Positions 36,501-49,149 of a stretch of 64,000 nt of DNA are shown here, piece by piece. How positions within the stretch are numbered: position 1 is the stretch's first letter; each line of letters opens with the position of its first letter. The translations under genes and the position numbers were made by a program. This DNA comes from Epiperipatus broadwayi (lineage: Eukaryota > Onychophora > Udeonychophora > Euonychophora > Peripatidae), in the NCBI GenBank assembly GCA_028023455.1, contig JAQFVV010012497.1:4214001-4278000 (forward strand), read 5' to 3'. The notes below the pieces were generated by a model. It worked only from the letters and a program-made list of their open reading frames with translations. It was not told where the DNA came from and searched no databases.

Positions 36501-37630
36501 TTTATATTTTGTTTGTTCAAGTTGATGTGTTTTGGAAATTCCATTTGTATGATGGTTGAAAAAAAGAAAGAGAATGATTTTAAAAAAACGAGAAAATAAA
36601 CCTTCAATTTAAGGAAGTTTTTTTTTTCAAGATTAAGATAGTTCAGATATTGATTAGAGGGGATTACCACATTGGTCGTATATAACTATTTCAATTTGAG
36701 TTTGACTTTAATTAGAGAAGATTATCATGTTTTTAAATGTGATAGTTCTAATTTTGATATGCAAAGTTAATTGAATATGGAGGTGTTAAAGAGGTTATAT
36801 CTATCTATCTAGAAGAGGCAGGAATAAAGAAAAGGGGAGTGTATTAGTGAATTAAGGAGTAGAGCAGTCAAGAGGGGAGAAAAAAGAAAAAGATTAGCAA
36901 AATCGGAATTCAGCATCTGCCTGCTAAGAGAATTCATAAGTAGTTTAATACTGGAATATAGAGTAGGGCCATTAAAGTATTTTTTCTTTTATGTTACAGA
37001 AAATTTGATTATGCTGGATATCAATTCATTCATTGTGCTGTTCAATTCTTCTAAGTGGCTGCCTAATTGTTACCTCTATGTTACTCTGAAAATCGTAATG
37101 AAAGCCTTGCTTTTCTAGATAACATATGCAATGCCCTGATCGTTTAATTGCTGTTTGCCAATGTATTGCCTGTTTTAAAAAAACCTTATAACAAGTATAT
37201 CAAAAAGAACAATGCTTGATTGAGAAGAAAATACTGTAAACAAACCTATGTCATCTATAAAATTATGAAGAAACTCATATAACCTGGGCCATTTTGAAGT
37301 CAAAAACATTAGTGTAGCTAATGGAGTGTAGGTCCTCATAACACCCATGGTAAAGTATCTATATTATATGATTATCATTAATATGATTTGTTTATAATAT
37401 TATTTTGTATAAAATTTATTTTGGCTGTTATACATTATAATGGATATTGCATTATTAATGAATGTATTGTAATGGGATCTGCCATCTTTAACAAGCTAAT
37501 TATGATTTCTTCATAATAAATTATTATTTTTATTATATTCAAAATATTATTATTTGGACATATTGGTTATTTATTAACAAATATTCTTTATTATATTTTA
37601 CTTTATGTGATTACCTTTTCTTCTTCAACA
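33521..37630. other. AT-rich spacer with microsatellites
   Basis: TA runs occur near 34028, 34120, 36060 and 36430. At 34670-34780 a CpG-bearing piece (ACTAAGCGCTTTTCGAG) recurs at 59525-59545 and may belong to another dispersed repeat. Minus-strand frames at 35325-35510 and 36476-36670 have no recognisable domain. Confidence 0.4.
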
Positions 37631-37639
37631 CCTCCGATG

Positions 37640-37970
37640 ACAGATGGTGCATTCAAGCAGAAGGGTAGAATACCATTGATAGATTAATCATCAATGATAC
37701 CTATAGCCAGATCAAGGCTACACAAAAGCACAATCATGATCATATTTCCTGGCTATAGCACCCCTCCATACTGCTGGGCCAAAACCTGCCATCCAAAGTA
37801 CTTTATTTGTTTTGAGAACAAGTCTCAGGCAACATCCAGTCATATATATATATATATAGCCAGAATACTGGATGACAGGCATATAAACCCAGTGCTTGAA
37901 ATATATCCAGGTTATCTAGCTTACACTCTTGATCAAGGGACTCAGTGCAGTATCACTTAACACAGGAAAA
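37640..37970. other. Unassigned low-AT segment with palindromic flanks
   Basis: Base composition is richer in C and G than around it and an 88-codon plus frame spans 37694-37960. The frame crosses a TA microsatellite at 37840-37858, so I do not believe it is coding. CATCCAGTCATAT and its near complement ATACTGGATGA flank the microsatellite, hinting at a small hairpin element. Confidence 0.3.
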
Positions 37971-38437
37971 TATTTTAATCTTCAAATTACTGGTGATGCA
38001 GTTAAAAGAGAGAGCAAGTAACACTTAAGCAAACAATCTTTCATAGACAATTAGATATTAGAATATTTAAATAAATATAATAAAAATTACAATAGAACAT
38101 AAATAAAAGAGCATACATTTCTTGTTAATAATTCACTATTATGAATGTTCATTATTGTTCATTTCATTAAAGAAATATATATGTCTAGACAATTTATAGT
38201 TCAAAATTATATGTACCTAGGTTTTATTTTGTTGAGATGACATCATTTTTCCTGCAGTTTACAATTCTTTTGGTTTTTATCTTTCCCATGGATGATTTCT
38301 TGGTCTCCAGCAATGGCTTCTTGACTTTCTTTCTGGACTTCTGTCATATAATGGGGAAAAGAGAGATTATGTGGTAGCATCTATGTCACAGTTTAGGCAT
38401 TGTTTCCAGGTGAGTATAGTTTATGGAGCCAAGGACC

Positions 38438-38662
38438 CTAGGCATGAAGCCCAGTCAAACACTCCAATGGTTTTCTAGCAACACATGTTGCTAGAGATTC
38501 TGCAGCTTCTTCATCTATATTTTCATCACAGCTGAGGGTCATGTTAACTAATTCCTGTGACAAATGAATCTGGTAGACTGGAAAATTGGACACACTGGAC
38601 AACAACCTTTTGAAAGACTCTGAAAAACTTGGAAAAACCCTGGACAATTCTTTTGATAACAT
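38438..38662 (-). CDS. Unassigned 74-codon frame with coding-like composition
   Basis: The frame starts MLSKELSRVFPSFSES, continues with VYQIHLSQELVNMTLSCDEN and ends in CLTGLHA. It has balanced amino acid use, no A/T-run artefacts and an acidic stretch DENIDEEAAESLA, unlike the random frames nearby. Reading continues loosely past the stop towards 38240. I recognise no family. It could be the decayed end of a transposon protein, a retrocopy, or an unrecognised exon. No convincing splice sites were found. Confidence 0.25.
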   Translation of the reverse strand: MLSKELSRVFPSFSESFKRLLSSVSNFPVYQIHLSQELVNMTLSCDENIDEEAAESLATCVARKPLECLTGLHA

Positions 38663-38762
38663 TTTTACAACTCTGGATAATAATAATTTTTAACAATAGA
38701 CAACTTCCCTTTTTATACCTAATTCTCCCATTGTTTATTTTTTTATCACAACTTTAATCTGG

Positions 38763-38897
38763 TTTGCTGTGATATTACTAACAGTTAGTGCATAAACTAA
38801 CCTGTTTGCTGTGATATTATTAACATTTGTTTGCTGTGATATTACTAACACTTGGTGCATATACTAACCTGTTTGCTGTGATATTACTAACAGTTGA
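38763..38897. repeat. 42 bp tandem repeat, about 3.5 copies
   Basis: The unit starts TTTGCTGTGATATTACTAAC. Full units lie at 38763-38804 and 38830-38871, with shortened 25 bp units at 38805-38829 and from 38872. Long and short units alternate. Confidence 0.75.
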
Positions 38898-38899
38898 AT

Positions 38900-41890
38900 G
38901 CATTTGGAATATTTAACTAAAAATTAAAACTTTTCTAAAGACATTCAACACACATATTAGATGATGGAAATAGTCCAATATAAAAATACAGCTAGAACAC
39001 CATCATCACAAACCTTCAGAAAAACACTAATTATCTTATCTTTATTAAATTCATTTAACATTTATTGGCCAGGAATCTTTCAAATTAATTGCATTCCTGC
39101 TGATGAGATAGTTCACAAAAATTTCTTTTACTAATTAATTTTACTTTTAATCTTTTACATTTATGTGATTTTAAATATTTATAGTTTTTTTTCTTTTTAA
39201 TTTATAAAAAGAAGAGAGTGCAGGTTTTAAATTTTTCTCCACCTTATTCTTACTAAAACAGTTTTATTCTAAAAAATGACACAACCTTTCATTTTCTTCA
39301 AAATTATATTTTAAAATCTATTTTTAAATATATTTTTCTTGTTTTCTCTTATATTTTCCTTCTTTTTTGTAACTTTAATTTATTTCAAAACATATAACAC
39401 AGATATATATGTGTTTTATAGCAAATATCTCACTAGCATTATAGTGCCCTAATGAACAATTGGTATAAAAACAGTTAACAATTAAATAATAAAAAAGATA
39501 TTGGCAATTAAATTTTCATCTAGGAAAATTTAGAGACAGCTAACAGATGACTGTGTACATAGTGGAGTGACAGCATACAATTTATTTTTAATTAACAAGT
39601 AACTTCTAATCATGAGTAATGATTAAATTGAATATACATAAAACAAATTTCCTTACACATTCAATTATATTTCCTAATTGTATCCCTCTCCACCTAATAA
39701 GTTATTACATTAATGAATAAATAATAAGCTTGGTTCAGATGAAAAGTGACAATAATATTATTAACAATAAATTTAATTAAAGACTGATAATAATAATGAT
39801 AATAAAAAATATTTACAAATTAATAGACTTATATAGCGATCACGTATGAGAAGGAAAATCTTTATAACTTACAATCTCTGAGGATATCTATAGAAAGTTC
39901 GGTTGATTTTATTTTAATGTCTTTATGAACTCACATGCATATTTTGTTTCTGTAAATGTGAGAACAAAACAATTAATCATTGAATTTTAATGTTTTCTGG
40001 CAATATAAAATTTTAGCTTCTTTTGATTCCTTCAGGGGTAGTTTTCTGATGAGAGTTTCCTTTTACAGTTTTCTTCTGAGCATTTTAAAATAAGTAGATT
40101 CGCATGTTGATTATAGAATATGTTTCCATAGAATAATAACTTTAGATGACTAGTCTTTTTCCTTTCTTTAGTAAATAAATGTTAGGTATTTCTTCAGCAT
40201 TCAATAATAATGAATAGATCGGTCGAATCAAGATTAAATTTTAAGGCATATTTTTGTTAACAGTTCTATATCCAGCCACACTACAGAAAAAGCCAGGGAA
40301 AACATTCTGGAGGATTATCTACTCCATAAAATGCATGATATTAATTAAAAATATTTATAAAATTTCCTTGACTTCTTGACAATAAATGACATTATGGCAA
40401 AGTTTTTTTAATATTTTTTTCCTTTTCCTTTATTAGTTTGTTAAATAAATTTTCATAATGCTATTCTTGTTCATTGTTTTATTCTAAAAATTAGTGTCAT
40501 AGTCAAACATATCAACATTGTCTGAACCAGGGACTGGTTCCATTCTTTAACCTGTGCTACCATCAGAATGTTAATAAAGATCTTATAGGATTGTGAAGTT
40601 GAAATCTGTCTTAATTATGCTCATTTGATGGGTCTTATGTGATGAAAAATGGTGTTCTGAAGCCATGATCATTCCATAAATCTTTAAAATACCCTATCAG
40701 TGTGGAGCAATTTTATGAATGATTATCAGAAAGATGGTTATCAAAAAATTATGACCAGAAAATATAGCCTGTGTTTATAGTGGATGTGTAGGAGAAATGA
40801 TAAAATGAATAGATACTTGCTAAATCATCATTATCAATCCTCAGTGTGGCTATATGGGAAACACCAATAATAAATTAAGGATGGTGGTCAACACTATTAC
40901 TTCACGGACATAAACAGCTCATTAATAGTTAGTTTTAGACCATATAAGAAAATTAAATATTTTTATTTATTTTAGATATTGCTGAACAGAATGAAATTTT
41001 AAAAAAAAGGGAAGAGGGAAGAGTTACTGGAAAGATCAATTCAAAATTTGAATCTATATCATTTCATCTTGAATAGGCCATTCACTCAACTATTAAGATT
41101 ATGCAAAATGTCAGTCTTAATACAGTAATAACCATGGTATTGGATATAAAATTAGGTAAAATATCATTCATAGATCAAAAAGTAGACCACAAAAAACAAG
41201 ATATTATACAGGAGGAAGACAAATAAAATGAGTCATATAATTAGTAATAAAATAAAATAATGCAAACATAATATTATCTTGTTGTCTTTTTTTTTTTAAT
41301 TAAAAAATATATTTGTAAAATAGTAAAAAAAATTTCTTTTGTTAATTTGTATTTCATTTAGATTTAATACTTAAACAAAAAATAAAAATAAAACTTTAAT
41401 TTTCAAGTAAAATAAATTCACACTTATTAATACATGTGGGCTTAGCATAAGCAATGAAGTAAAAGAATTTATATTATATTTTTGCATTTATTAAAATAAA
41501 CATGAATAAGCTTAAGGATAATAATGCATTAAGAAATGTCAAATTTTTTATAAAAATGTTATTTTAATGTATACCAATAAACATATATGTAAAAAAAAAA
41601 TAATACTAATAAAATATTCCAGATTAAAATATATAATATTTTATAAAATTGGTCAGATAAATACTTTTTTTAAGGAGGTAAGTATATGTAATTATTAAAG
41701 AATGCATATAAATGGCAAATTAATATTTTAAAGGATGGAGATCTCAATCTTTTATGAATGAGTTAAGCATATGTATTATTTCAATTATTTTAAAAGTTTA
41801 GAAACCATATATTTTATACAATTATTTAATGAATTTCCTACTACCAAGCTTTATTTTGTTCTAGAATAAAAATAAAATGTATTCAGTTTC
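38900..41890. other. Featureless AT-rich DNA
   Basis: Homopolymer and TA-rich stretches only; no domain, element end or RNA gene recognised. Confidence 0.4.
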
Positions 41891-41893
41891 ATC

Positions 41894-43980
41894 ATGTTTT
41901 CTAATTTGGTAAAATTAATTATCATAAATAAAATATCAATACATTTCAATAAATTAATATTATATATTATAACTGCACAGAAAAGTAGGGGTGAAAATGA
42001 GAAGATGGCAAGATGGGAAACACATCATCTCCATAAAATAAATGAAAATTCAGCAGTTAATATGGAGAGATGTGAAACCATCATCTTCATATTACATACA
42101 TCAAATTAAATATAAAAGGAATACAGTGAGTAAAAGCAGAGAGTTAGCATGGACAAAATAAAAATGGTGTATCTCCAGCATTACAAAAAAAAAAATTAAC
42201 TCATCAAAATTAATCAGTAATCAACAAAGAAAAGTCAAAAATCAACAGTTCAGTAAAAAGCATCAAATCAACAGTCAATCTTGTACAGATTTAAAGAGGT
42301 ATATTAGAAACCAGACTACTTATCTAGCCACTGCCAAACTCAGAGAAGAATATAACACAATATTCTGGATGCACATACCTAGGGGATAATTCAACAATCA
42401 TAATAATAAAAACATTCTGGGATACACAAACATGCTGATCATTATCAATGCTCTGGCCACATATGCTATACTGTACTGGCCAACTAATAAGAATTAAAGT
42501 GCAGTGGACTTTAAAGGTGACCCCTTTGTGTTATCCAGAGCTATCATCTGGATATTCAAATATAAACCCCTACATTCATATAACTAACCATTACACTCTA
42601 ATCTTGCTCAGGAAGCAAGAACTCTATGAACTCTTATGATGAGCAAGAGATAAATAAATATAACAGCTTATTCTAATTTATTTCAAAATAACTTTACTGG
42701 GTTAATTTGAAGACAATCCCTCAAACTCTAAGCTGTATTGAAATCAAATCACATTCTGTTAATTCATTGAACAGATAGTTGAAAGAATAAAGACATTAAC
42801 ACTAGAACATTTTAAAAACAATTATTTAATAAAGTGATTGATAAAAAAATTTAAAAATGACTTGATAATTCAAATTTATGCATTATCAAAAATATAATTG
42901 GATATAGCAAAAATTATTAACTATTTGATTTTCATTCATTAATTTAATTATTTTTTGCTTTCCTTAAATTATCTCCAATACTGTTCTATTAGCTCATGTC
43001 AGCTGCTTGATAGTATTATTTATATGCAAAACACATAAATATGCTGTTTACATGGCTTCTGTGGGCCTTATTTCTATGCAAAAGCACAGAAAGAGGCCAT
43101 TTTGATGCTCCTCTGACAGTCAGCCTATTGCTTGTGTGTTATGCACTTTATCCCAATGCTCACAGTTCAAAATTCACTACAGTATTGTGTGAGGGTGTCT
43201 GGACTTCAGGCTGCCACAACTCTTCAAATATGTATGTCATAGCTTACATAGTCACCTGACCTACTATTACCTCTTAATAATTGCAAACCCATCACTATAC
43301 TTCCGTAATCAATGTGGAACCTTCAAAAAATTTGAAAAGGTACATCCAAGCAAGATTTTGACCACCTCACATTGGCACGAGAATATGTCTGTGACACATA
43401 AAATGGCTGATTACAAAAACCGAGTTGTTCAAATTGTGCCATTAACAGAAGCTGGAGCGTGGCATTTTACAGGGCAACATACTCCTACACATGCCAAAAG
43501 ATGTGTATGCAGTGAAATGATGAGATTGGAGATGTCCAAAACCATCTCATAGTTCAGATGCAAGTCCCATTCTTGTCGGCAAAAATGTTCTCTTCAAAAG
43601 GAGACCTGCTTTGATGGCTCCAGAATCATTCACTTTGAAAGCCTTAGGGTGAGCCAAGTTTAGGAATGAAGCATGCTTCGGTAGCTTATGTCCATTTCTT
43701 TCATTTGACCATTTAGGAGGAGTTCACTCTGGGCATCTCCAGTATTTAAGGATTGGCCGATGAAGTATTTTGGAAAGCAATAAAAGAACATAGACACATG
43801 ATACCAAGTACTACACAGTATTGCAGATACAGCCACACAAACATTAATATATAGGTATACCATCCCATATGTTACTATGCTACAAAAAAAACCCCAATCC
43901 ATTATGAAATTAATAAAAAAAAACTTTTTCCTTAAAGGCATTTAATTAATTTAGATGTGGGTATTATACCAGCATTTTAC
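41894..43980. other. Mixed region with unassigned less AT-rich blocks
   Basis: Two blocks stand out by composition: 42300-42640 and 43030-43700. The second holds plus-strand frames at 43041-43259 (MLFTWLLWALFLCKSTERGH) and 43358-43552 (VQIVPLTEAGAWHFTG), separated by stops. They read like a decayed protein-coding sequence, but I cannot name a family, and no inverted ends or LTRs bound it. 42700-43000 and 43750-43980 are plain AT-rich sequence. Confidence 0.3.
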
Positions 43981-45117
43981 TCTTAGAATGAGTAATTATT
44001 AATAGCTATTGTTGTTGAACTATTTATGTACATAGATGTGATTCTTATTGAATCTATAAATCTATTAAAAAAATTGCACGGTACCTCTCTATTCCAAATA
44101 TTAAATTAGCAGACGTGTATATAACTATTGGCCTTCTAATGCATTATTAATACATATCTGGTTTGATTAAGTATACATATACAATAAATATAACTTGCCT
44201 AATTTATTTACAAATTCCACCTTATGTAGCAGGGTGAGAGTAAAATTGAAAAAAAAATTGTTTCGAACTTATTTTAATTTCTATCATCCAACTTCTCATT
44301 TATATACATATATTCCACACCATCAACTAAATAGCAAATAAACAAACGTATTGATTTTGTAGATACTGTAACATACATGGATATATAAAGATATTAAAAA
44401 TTAATTTTTATGCCGGCAGCCCAGTAACGTTATCAACATCATCAAGAAGCTGATATGAACTAATACAACAGCACCTTACTTCATTTCCAATAAGTAAGAA
44501 TTGAAAAACAACTTTTTACTGTAATTAGAGAGATAAGAGCATTTTGAATTAGCTTAACTCTTTGTATAATTTTGGAGAAATATATCAAATGAATAAGAAA
44601 AATACATGTCAAATTTAATAAAAATTAAGTTACTTAAAAAAAAAATTATAATTTCAAAAGGAAAAATCACATGAATTAAACAAAATATGTTCAATAAAAA
44701 AACTATTAATAAAATTATTAATATCAATTGCTACTTAATTTTAAAATCATTTATAAATTAAAATTTAATGTGCACATTAAAGAAAAAATAAAATACCTTA
44801 TACCATGGTTTTAATTTTCTTTGAAGTCCTTCCTTGCATTTGTAATTTAGTTTTTCCAGGTAGATGTTCATCTTGAAGGTTTCTTAATTCAGAGTTAATG
44901 TACATAGTTATTTCCCTTTTCTTCTTTTTGCAATAGGATGTAGACACAACAAGAATTTATCCATTTTCCTTTCCAATAATTTGTTTCCAAAGCAGGATAA
45001 CACGTAGAGATACCTTGATTACAGACAAGGTTTTGTTGCAGAATATTACAGTGACATTTTTTATTTTTCTAGTGAAGCAGGTTACATGAAATTATAGATG
45101 TTTGCTTTCTTCTTTAG
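43981..45117. other. AT-rich spacer
   Basis: Nothing recognised apart from homopolymer runs. Confidence 0.4.
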
Positions 45118-45262
45118 CAACTGAGTCAGGAATGAATTTTCTTAACAGCTTGGTAAGAACTTCTATTACTGTCTTCTTCAGCAACTGGCTAAGAGCTGAC
45201 TATCCTCTTCAACAGCTGGGTCAGGAATGGCTGTCCTTGTCAAAAGCTGGAGTCAACTGATT
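45118..45262. repeat. Degenerate 31-35 bp tandem repeat, about 4.5 units
   Basis: Successive units begin AGCAACTGAGTCAGGAATG, AACAGCTTGGTAAGAAC, AGCAACTGGCTAAGAGCTG, ACAGCTGGGTCAGGAATGG and AAGCTGGAGTCAACTG, each followed by a pyrimidine-rich half. Divergence between units is about 25-30% by eye. Confidence 0.6.
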
Positions 45263-45872
45263 AACCCCACCACTATTTCTTGAACAAACCTGGCTTTAAA
45301 AAAAATCACAATCCTATTTCCTACATGACAAAATTTGATACTAACTAATTAAGTCAGTTTTTTATAAAACAATTGTTCATCTATTTCTCTTTTTTTATTA
45401 TTGCAAAACAAGTAAAAAAAAAGTTCCCTTGTACTTGTTTTTCATTTCTTTAATTTAAAAATTACAATTGAAGTTTCTCTTAAATTATCTTTTTTATATA
45501 CCAAAAGAAAAACATAATAATCGATTAATGATATTGATTTGATAAACACTACTTGTTGTATTGAAGAGAGATAAAGGAAACAAACAAAAAAAAAAAAAAC
45601 AATTCTAATCAATTAAGACAAAAGTGTTAAAAATATTTTTTCTTTTAAAACTTTATTTATTTATTTCTCGTATAAAATAAACTTAAAATTTATGAATTCT
45701 TAGAAAAGAGAAAACTTTTTCCATTTATTTTTTTTAAACAGTAAAATAGAAAATGATAGGCAAATTAATGAAGAAAGAGAATACTTTTCACTTTTTTATA
45801 ATCATTTATCACACATTAAAATATTCATATTATTAGAATGTTTGAAAATTATTTAAAGAAACTTAACTAGAA

Positions 45873-47005
45873 CAGGGGTGGGAAACATGTGGCTTTAAAA
45901 CTGCATGTGATCTTTTTGAATCTCTTATGTGACTTTACCTGTAATTTAAAGTTTTGATTTTACAAGAACAAATTTTAATATTTTACAAGGAACAAGAAAA
46001 ACCATGTGAATTATCAGATAAAGAATTTTGAAAAAACGCTGCATTTTTGTCTGATGATATGGCAAAGCAATATGATTTCAATATTTCCCTGCAAGGTAGA
46101 ACTAAACACATATATGATATGTGGCAAAAAATTCAGGTGTTTAAAAAAAAGTTGACATTTTTCAAAACTTTCTTATCTCGCTCAAATGTATCTGAAGAAT
46201 ACTTCCACAGTTATTAAAAATCTTAAACAAGCAGAAGTATGAACCTGAAAACTTCAATGATTATATAACTCTTGGATTCCTTAATTGAAGAATATGCAAA
46301 AGATTTTCAGATTTTGAATAACATACTTTTTGCAATGAAATTAGATTTTGAACCACACCTGACTGATATCTCAAAAGCACCTATGGAACTACAAATGGAG
46401 TTGAGTTGAAAAGATAATATTGTGAAATCTCTTTTTGATAGCAAAAAAGATCCTATTGAAATGTAGCAAAATGCAGTTGAATACCCATGCTTACATCAAC
46501 ATGCACACTATTTGCTTTCCTGCTTTGGAAGTACCTACTGTTGTGAATCAACATTTTCATATATGAACAAATTAAAAACCATTTAAGGTCACAGATAAAT
46601 GATGCTCATTTAGAAGATCAATTTAAAGTATGAGTTAAGAAGCTAGAACCAAATATTCAATTACTTATAAACAAATGCAAAAGTAATCATTAATTTACAT
46701 TATTTTATAAATCTAAAATATAAGAACAATTGTTACCAATTACCTACATTTTTCATGTACATATGTGCAATTCACACAAAAATATTTTTTGTACTTTTGT
46801 TTATTATACAATAAATCCATAAAATTATAACAAATGATCATTAAAATAGAGGTTTGAAAAGTTATCATTTATTAATCTACCACTTAGTATTTATTTTAGT
46901 TGACTACGAGTATTAGTGCAAAACAAATTCAGAAAATTTGTGAAGGCTTTTGACTAATGCTGCAATTAAATGTGGCCTTCTATGGTAAAAAAGTTGCCAA
47001 CCCTG
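45873..47005 (+). mobile_element. hAT transposon, internally deleted, with transposase remnant
   Basis: The ends are CAGGGGTGGGAAAC on the left and, inverted, CAGGGTTGGCAAC on the right, typical short hAT termini. The flanking octamers AACTAGAA (45865-45872) and GTCTAGAA (47006-47013) match at six of eight positions and have the central TA preferred by hAT integration. Between them a broken plus-strand frame encodes pieces of a ZBED/GTF2IRD2-type hAT transposase. These are FKKKLTFFKTFLSRSN near 46.15 kb, LIEEYAKDFQILNN near 46.3 kb, ELQMELS near 46.4 kb, and FGSTYCCESTFSYMNKLKT near 46.52-46.58 kb, the dimerisation domain. The N-terminal zinc finger and DNA-binding part are absent. Confidence 0.85.
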
Positions 47006-47013
47006 GTCTAGAA

Positions 47014-47745
47014 TTTCTATATTATCATTTTGTGAAGAAAATATTAAACAATATCCAATATTTAAAAAAAAACAAACACGCATGGGAATTTTAAATATTA
47101 TTTCCCCATGAACTAATTAACTCTAAACCTAAGGAGCATGCTACCAACTATTATTGTTAATACAGCAATGTAACCACATGGCTACACTGTATATATAAAT
47201 AATTTCTATTTTTTAAAATAAAACTATCAAAATAACTTATCTATTATTACCATATATGTATAGATTTTAATCAAATAAATAAATATATTAACTTGAGGGT
47301 GTGTATACTAACATTATGTGTATCCTAATTAGTTTTATTATTTAAGATGAAACAAAAGTTGTACCCTAATATTTACAGAAACATTATTAATCTATATTGA
47401 CAATAAAATTTTTTAAAATAATTATCATAAGTGAGGTAAATTGAATAGACCTGATATCTATTTTGTTATATATATATATTATTTTTCTCTCTCTCTTACA
47501 AAGTGTTATTTTGAAGCTAACTATACTGTGATGAGCATAAATCAGATCATAAAAACAGAGATAAAGAGCTTAAGTTAATTAAAAAGGAGAAAAAATTTAC
47601 AATGTTAAAATAGCATTAAATAAGTATTTCAATATTATCTCTCATAATCATTAAAATTAACAAAAATATATATAAAAAAAAAGGAAAATAAATAAATAAT
47701 TATTTGATGAAAATTATGTAAATATTAATTCAATCTAATCATTAT
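47014..47745. other. AT-rich spacer
   Basis: A TA run lies at 47467-47480. No feature recognised. Confidence 0.4.
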
Positions 47746-47749
47746 TTCC

Positions 47750-48262
47750 TTTCTCCCATTTGTTTTTCTAAGTCTCTTTAAAACTTTATCATTCTTTCAC
47801 ACTTTTTATAAATATATTTCCTCCATATTGCAAATAAATATTAATTTGCAACTTTTCTCAATACATCTGTACATTCTACATAATCCTTAACTTTATTGAC
47901 TTTCAAGATATTAAAATAATTCAGTTTAGATTCAGCATCTTTTATTTTCCATTCATCCTTATCAACTCTTCTCTGTAAAATTCTGTACCTAATCTTTTCA
48001 ATATTCCTAAGTCTATTATTATAAAATTATGATTCTTACTACAATTTCTTTACCTACTACTACATAATGAAGAGTATATATCAAATTCTGAATTAAACAT
48101 GTAAATTCCCCATTATATATTTTAATCAATCCAATTTCATTTTGCCTCTCATACAATCTTTTTCTTACTCTAACAATTTTATTAATATAACTAAATGTAT
48201 CACCTACATTCAATATTTTACAATTATTCTTTCTAAATTCATCTATATCCCTATGCAAATAT
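47750..48262 (-). pseudogene. LINE endonuclease and linker fragment
   Basis: The minus-strand frame 48019-48258 (79 codons) contains DIDEFRKNNCKILNVGDTFS, matching the approach to the GDFNA block of RTE-like endonucleases with the catalytic asparagine altered. INKIVRVRKRLYERQNEIG follows. Further down, broken frames include VKDYVECTDVLRKVAN, a linker found before the RT in the same lineage. It is in the same orientation as the RT fragment at 49.2-50.1 kb but in the wrong order to be one element, so these are two copies. Confidence 0.5.
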
Positions 48263-48651
48263 TTTTAAATTCTCATTCCATTCTATTCTCTTTATTTCAA
48301 ATAGCTAAATATACTATTCTGAAAAATTACTTTATCTTTAGACTACATATTGAAGTTATTCATTAAAAAAATTTATTTAACATAATTATAAATTTAAAAG
48401 ATATAAAGATACAGGTTACATATGAAGTATTTAAAGCCAAGGTGAGCAAAATCTTGACTGCAGTCCATAGCGATGAAGAGAAAATATTGATAATCAATAT
48501 TACATTGTCATAGATTAAATGGTATACATCAAAAATATTTCCCATACATACAGCTACTACAGTCGAGAATCAATTCTTCATAAGTGAGACTATTGTAAAT
48601 AGTCAGGCAAATGGAACTCATTGTTCAAAATGCACAATGTGTATTTTGATT

Positions 48652-48967
48652 AAAACAGGCAAAACTCTCCTTACAGTAGTGCTACTCAGTGCAAACCAGA
48701 GTAATCAATGGATGCCAGAAGGCATGTGCATAAAATCCCCATCTAGTGCCTACTTATCCAATATCCCAGACTAGTTTCTAGCTTATTGCTTTCGTCAATG
48801 AGGAGCTTTAGCTCTGAGAGCACTGCACCTAGATACTAGAATCTAATGCAAGCCTTCCGGCAACCATTGATTACTCTGGCTTGCACTGAGTAGCACTACT
48901 GTATGGAGAGTTTTATCTGTTTTAATAACAGTTATGAGCAATCATAAGAAATGGTGATTATGTGATA
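48652..48967. mobile_element. Foldback element copy D
   Basis: It starts AAAACAGGCAAAACTC directly after TATTTTGATT (48642-48651). The same 10-mer recurs directly after the tail (48968-48977), an unambiguous target duplication. The arms (about 48655-48720 and 48860-48925) use a subfamily sequence with AGTAGTGCTACTCAGTGC, shared with copy E. Most of the right arm and middle are deleted. The tail ...CATAAGAAATGGTGATTATGTG is on the right only. Confidence 0.75.
48756..48816 (-). ncRNA. Hammerhead ribozyme motif, copy D
   Basis: On the minus strand: TCCTCA, TTGACGA (first core base C to T), stem II AGC-AATAA-GCT, GAAAC, ACTAGT and the GTC triplet. Stem II keeps pairing with AGC/GCT where copies A and C have GGC/GCC, a compensatory change. 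The core mutation predicts weak or no activity. Confidence 0.55.
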
Positions 48968-49149
48968 TATTTTGATTGCAAATTCTTCAGCTCAAATACA
49001 TTCTTGTGCAACTCACTGATGTGACAAATAGAATTAAATATGTTTAGTCAATCACAAAAACAATAATTATCTTTTATTGTGTTAGATTTAAGTAGTTTAT
49101 CATAAAAAAATATTTATGTTATTTTATAAAATGATTGTAATGTTGAAAC

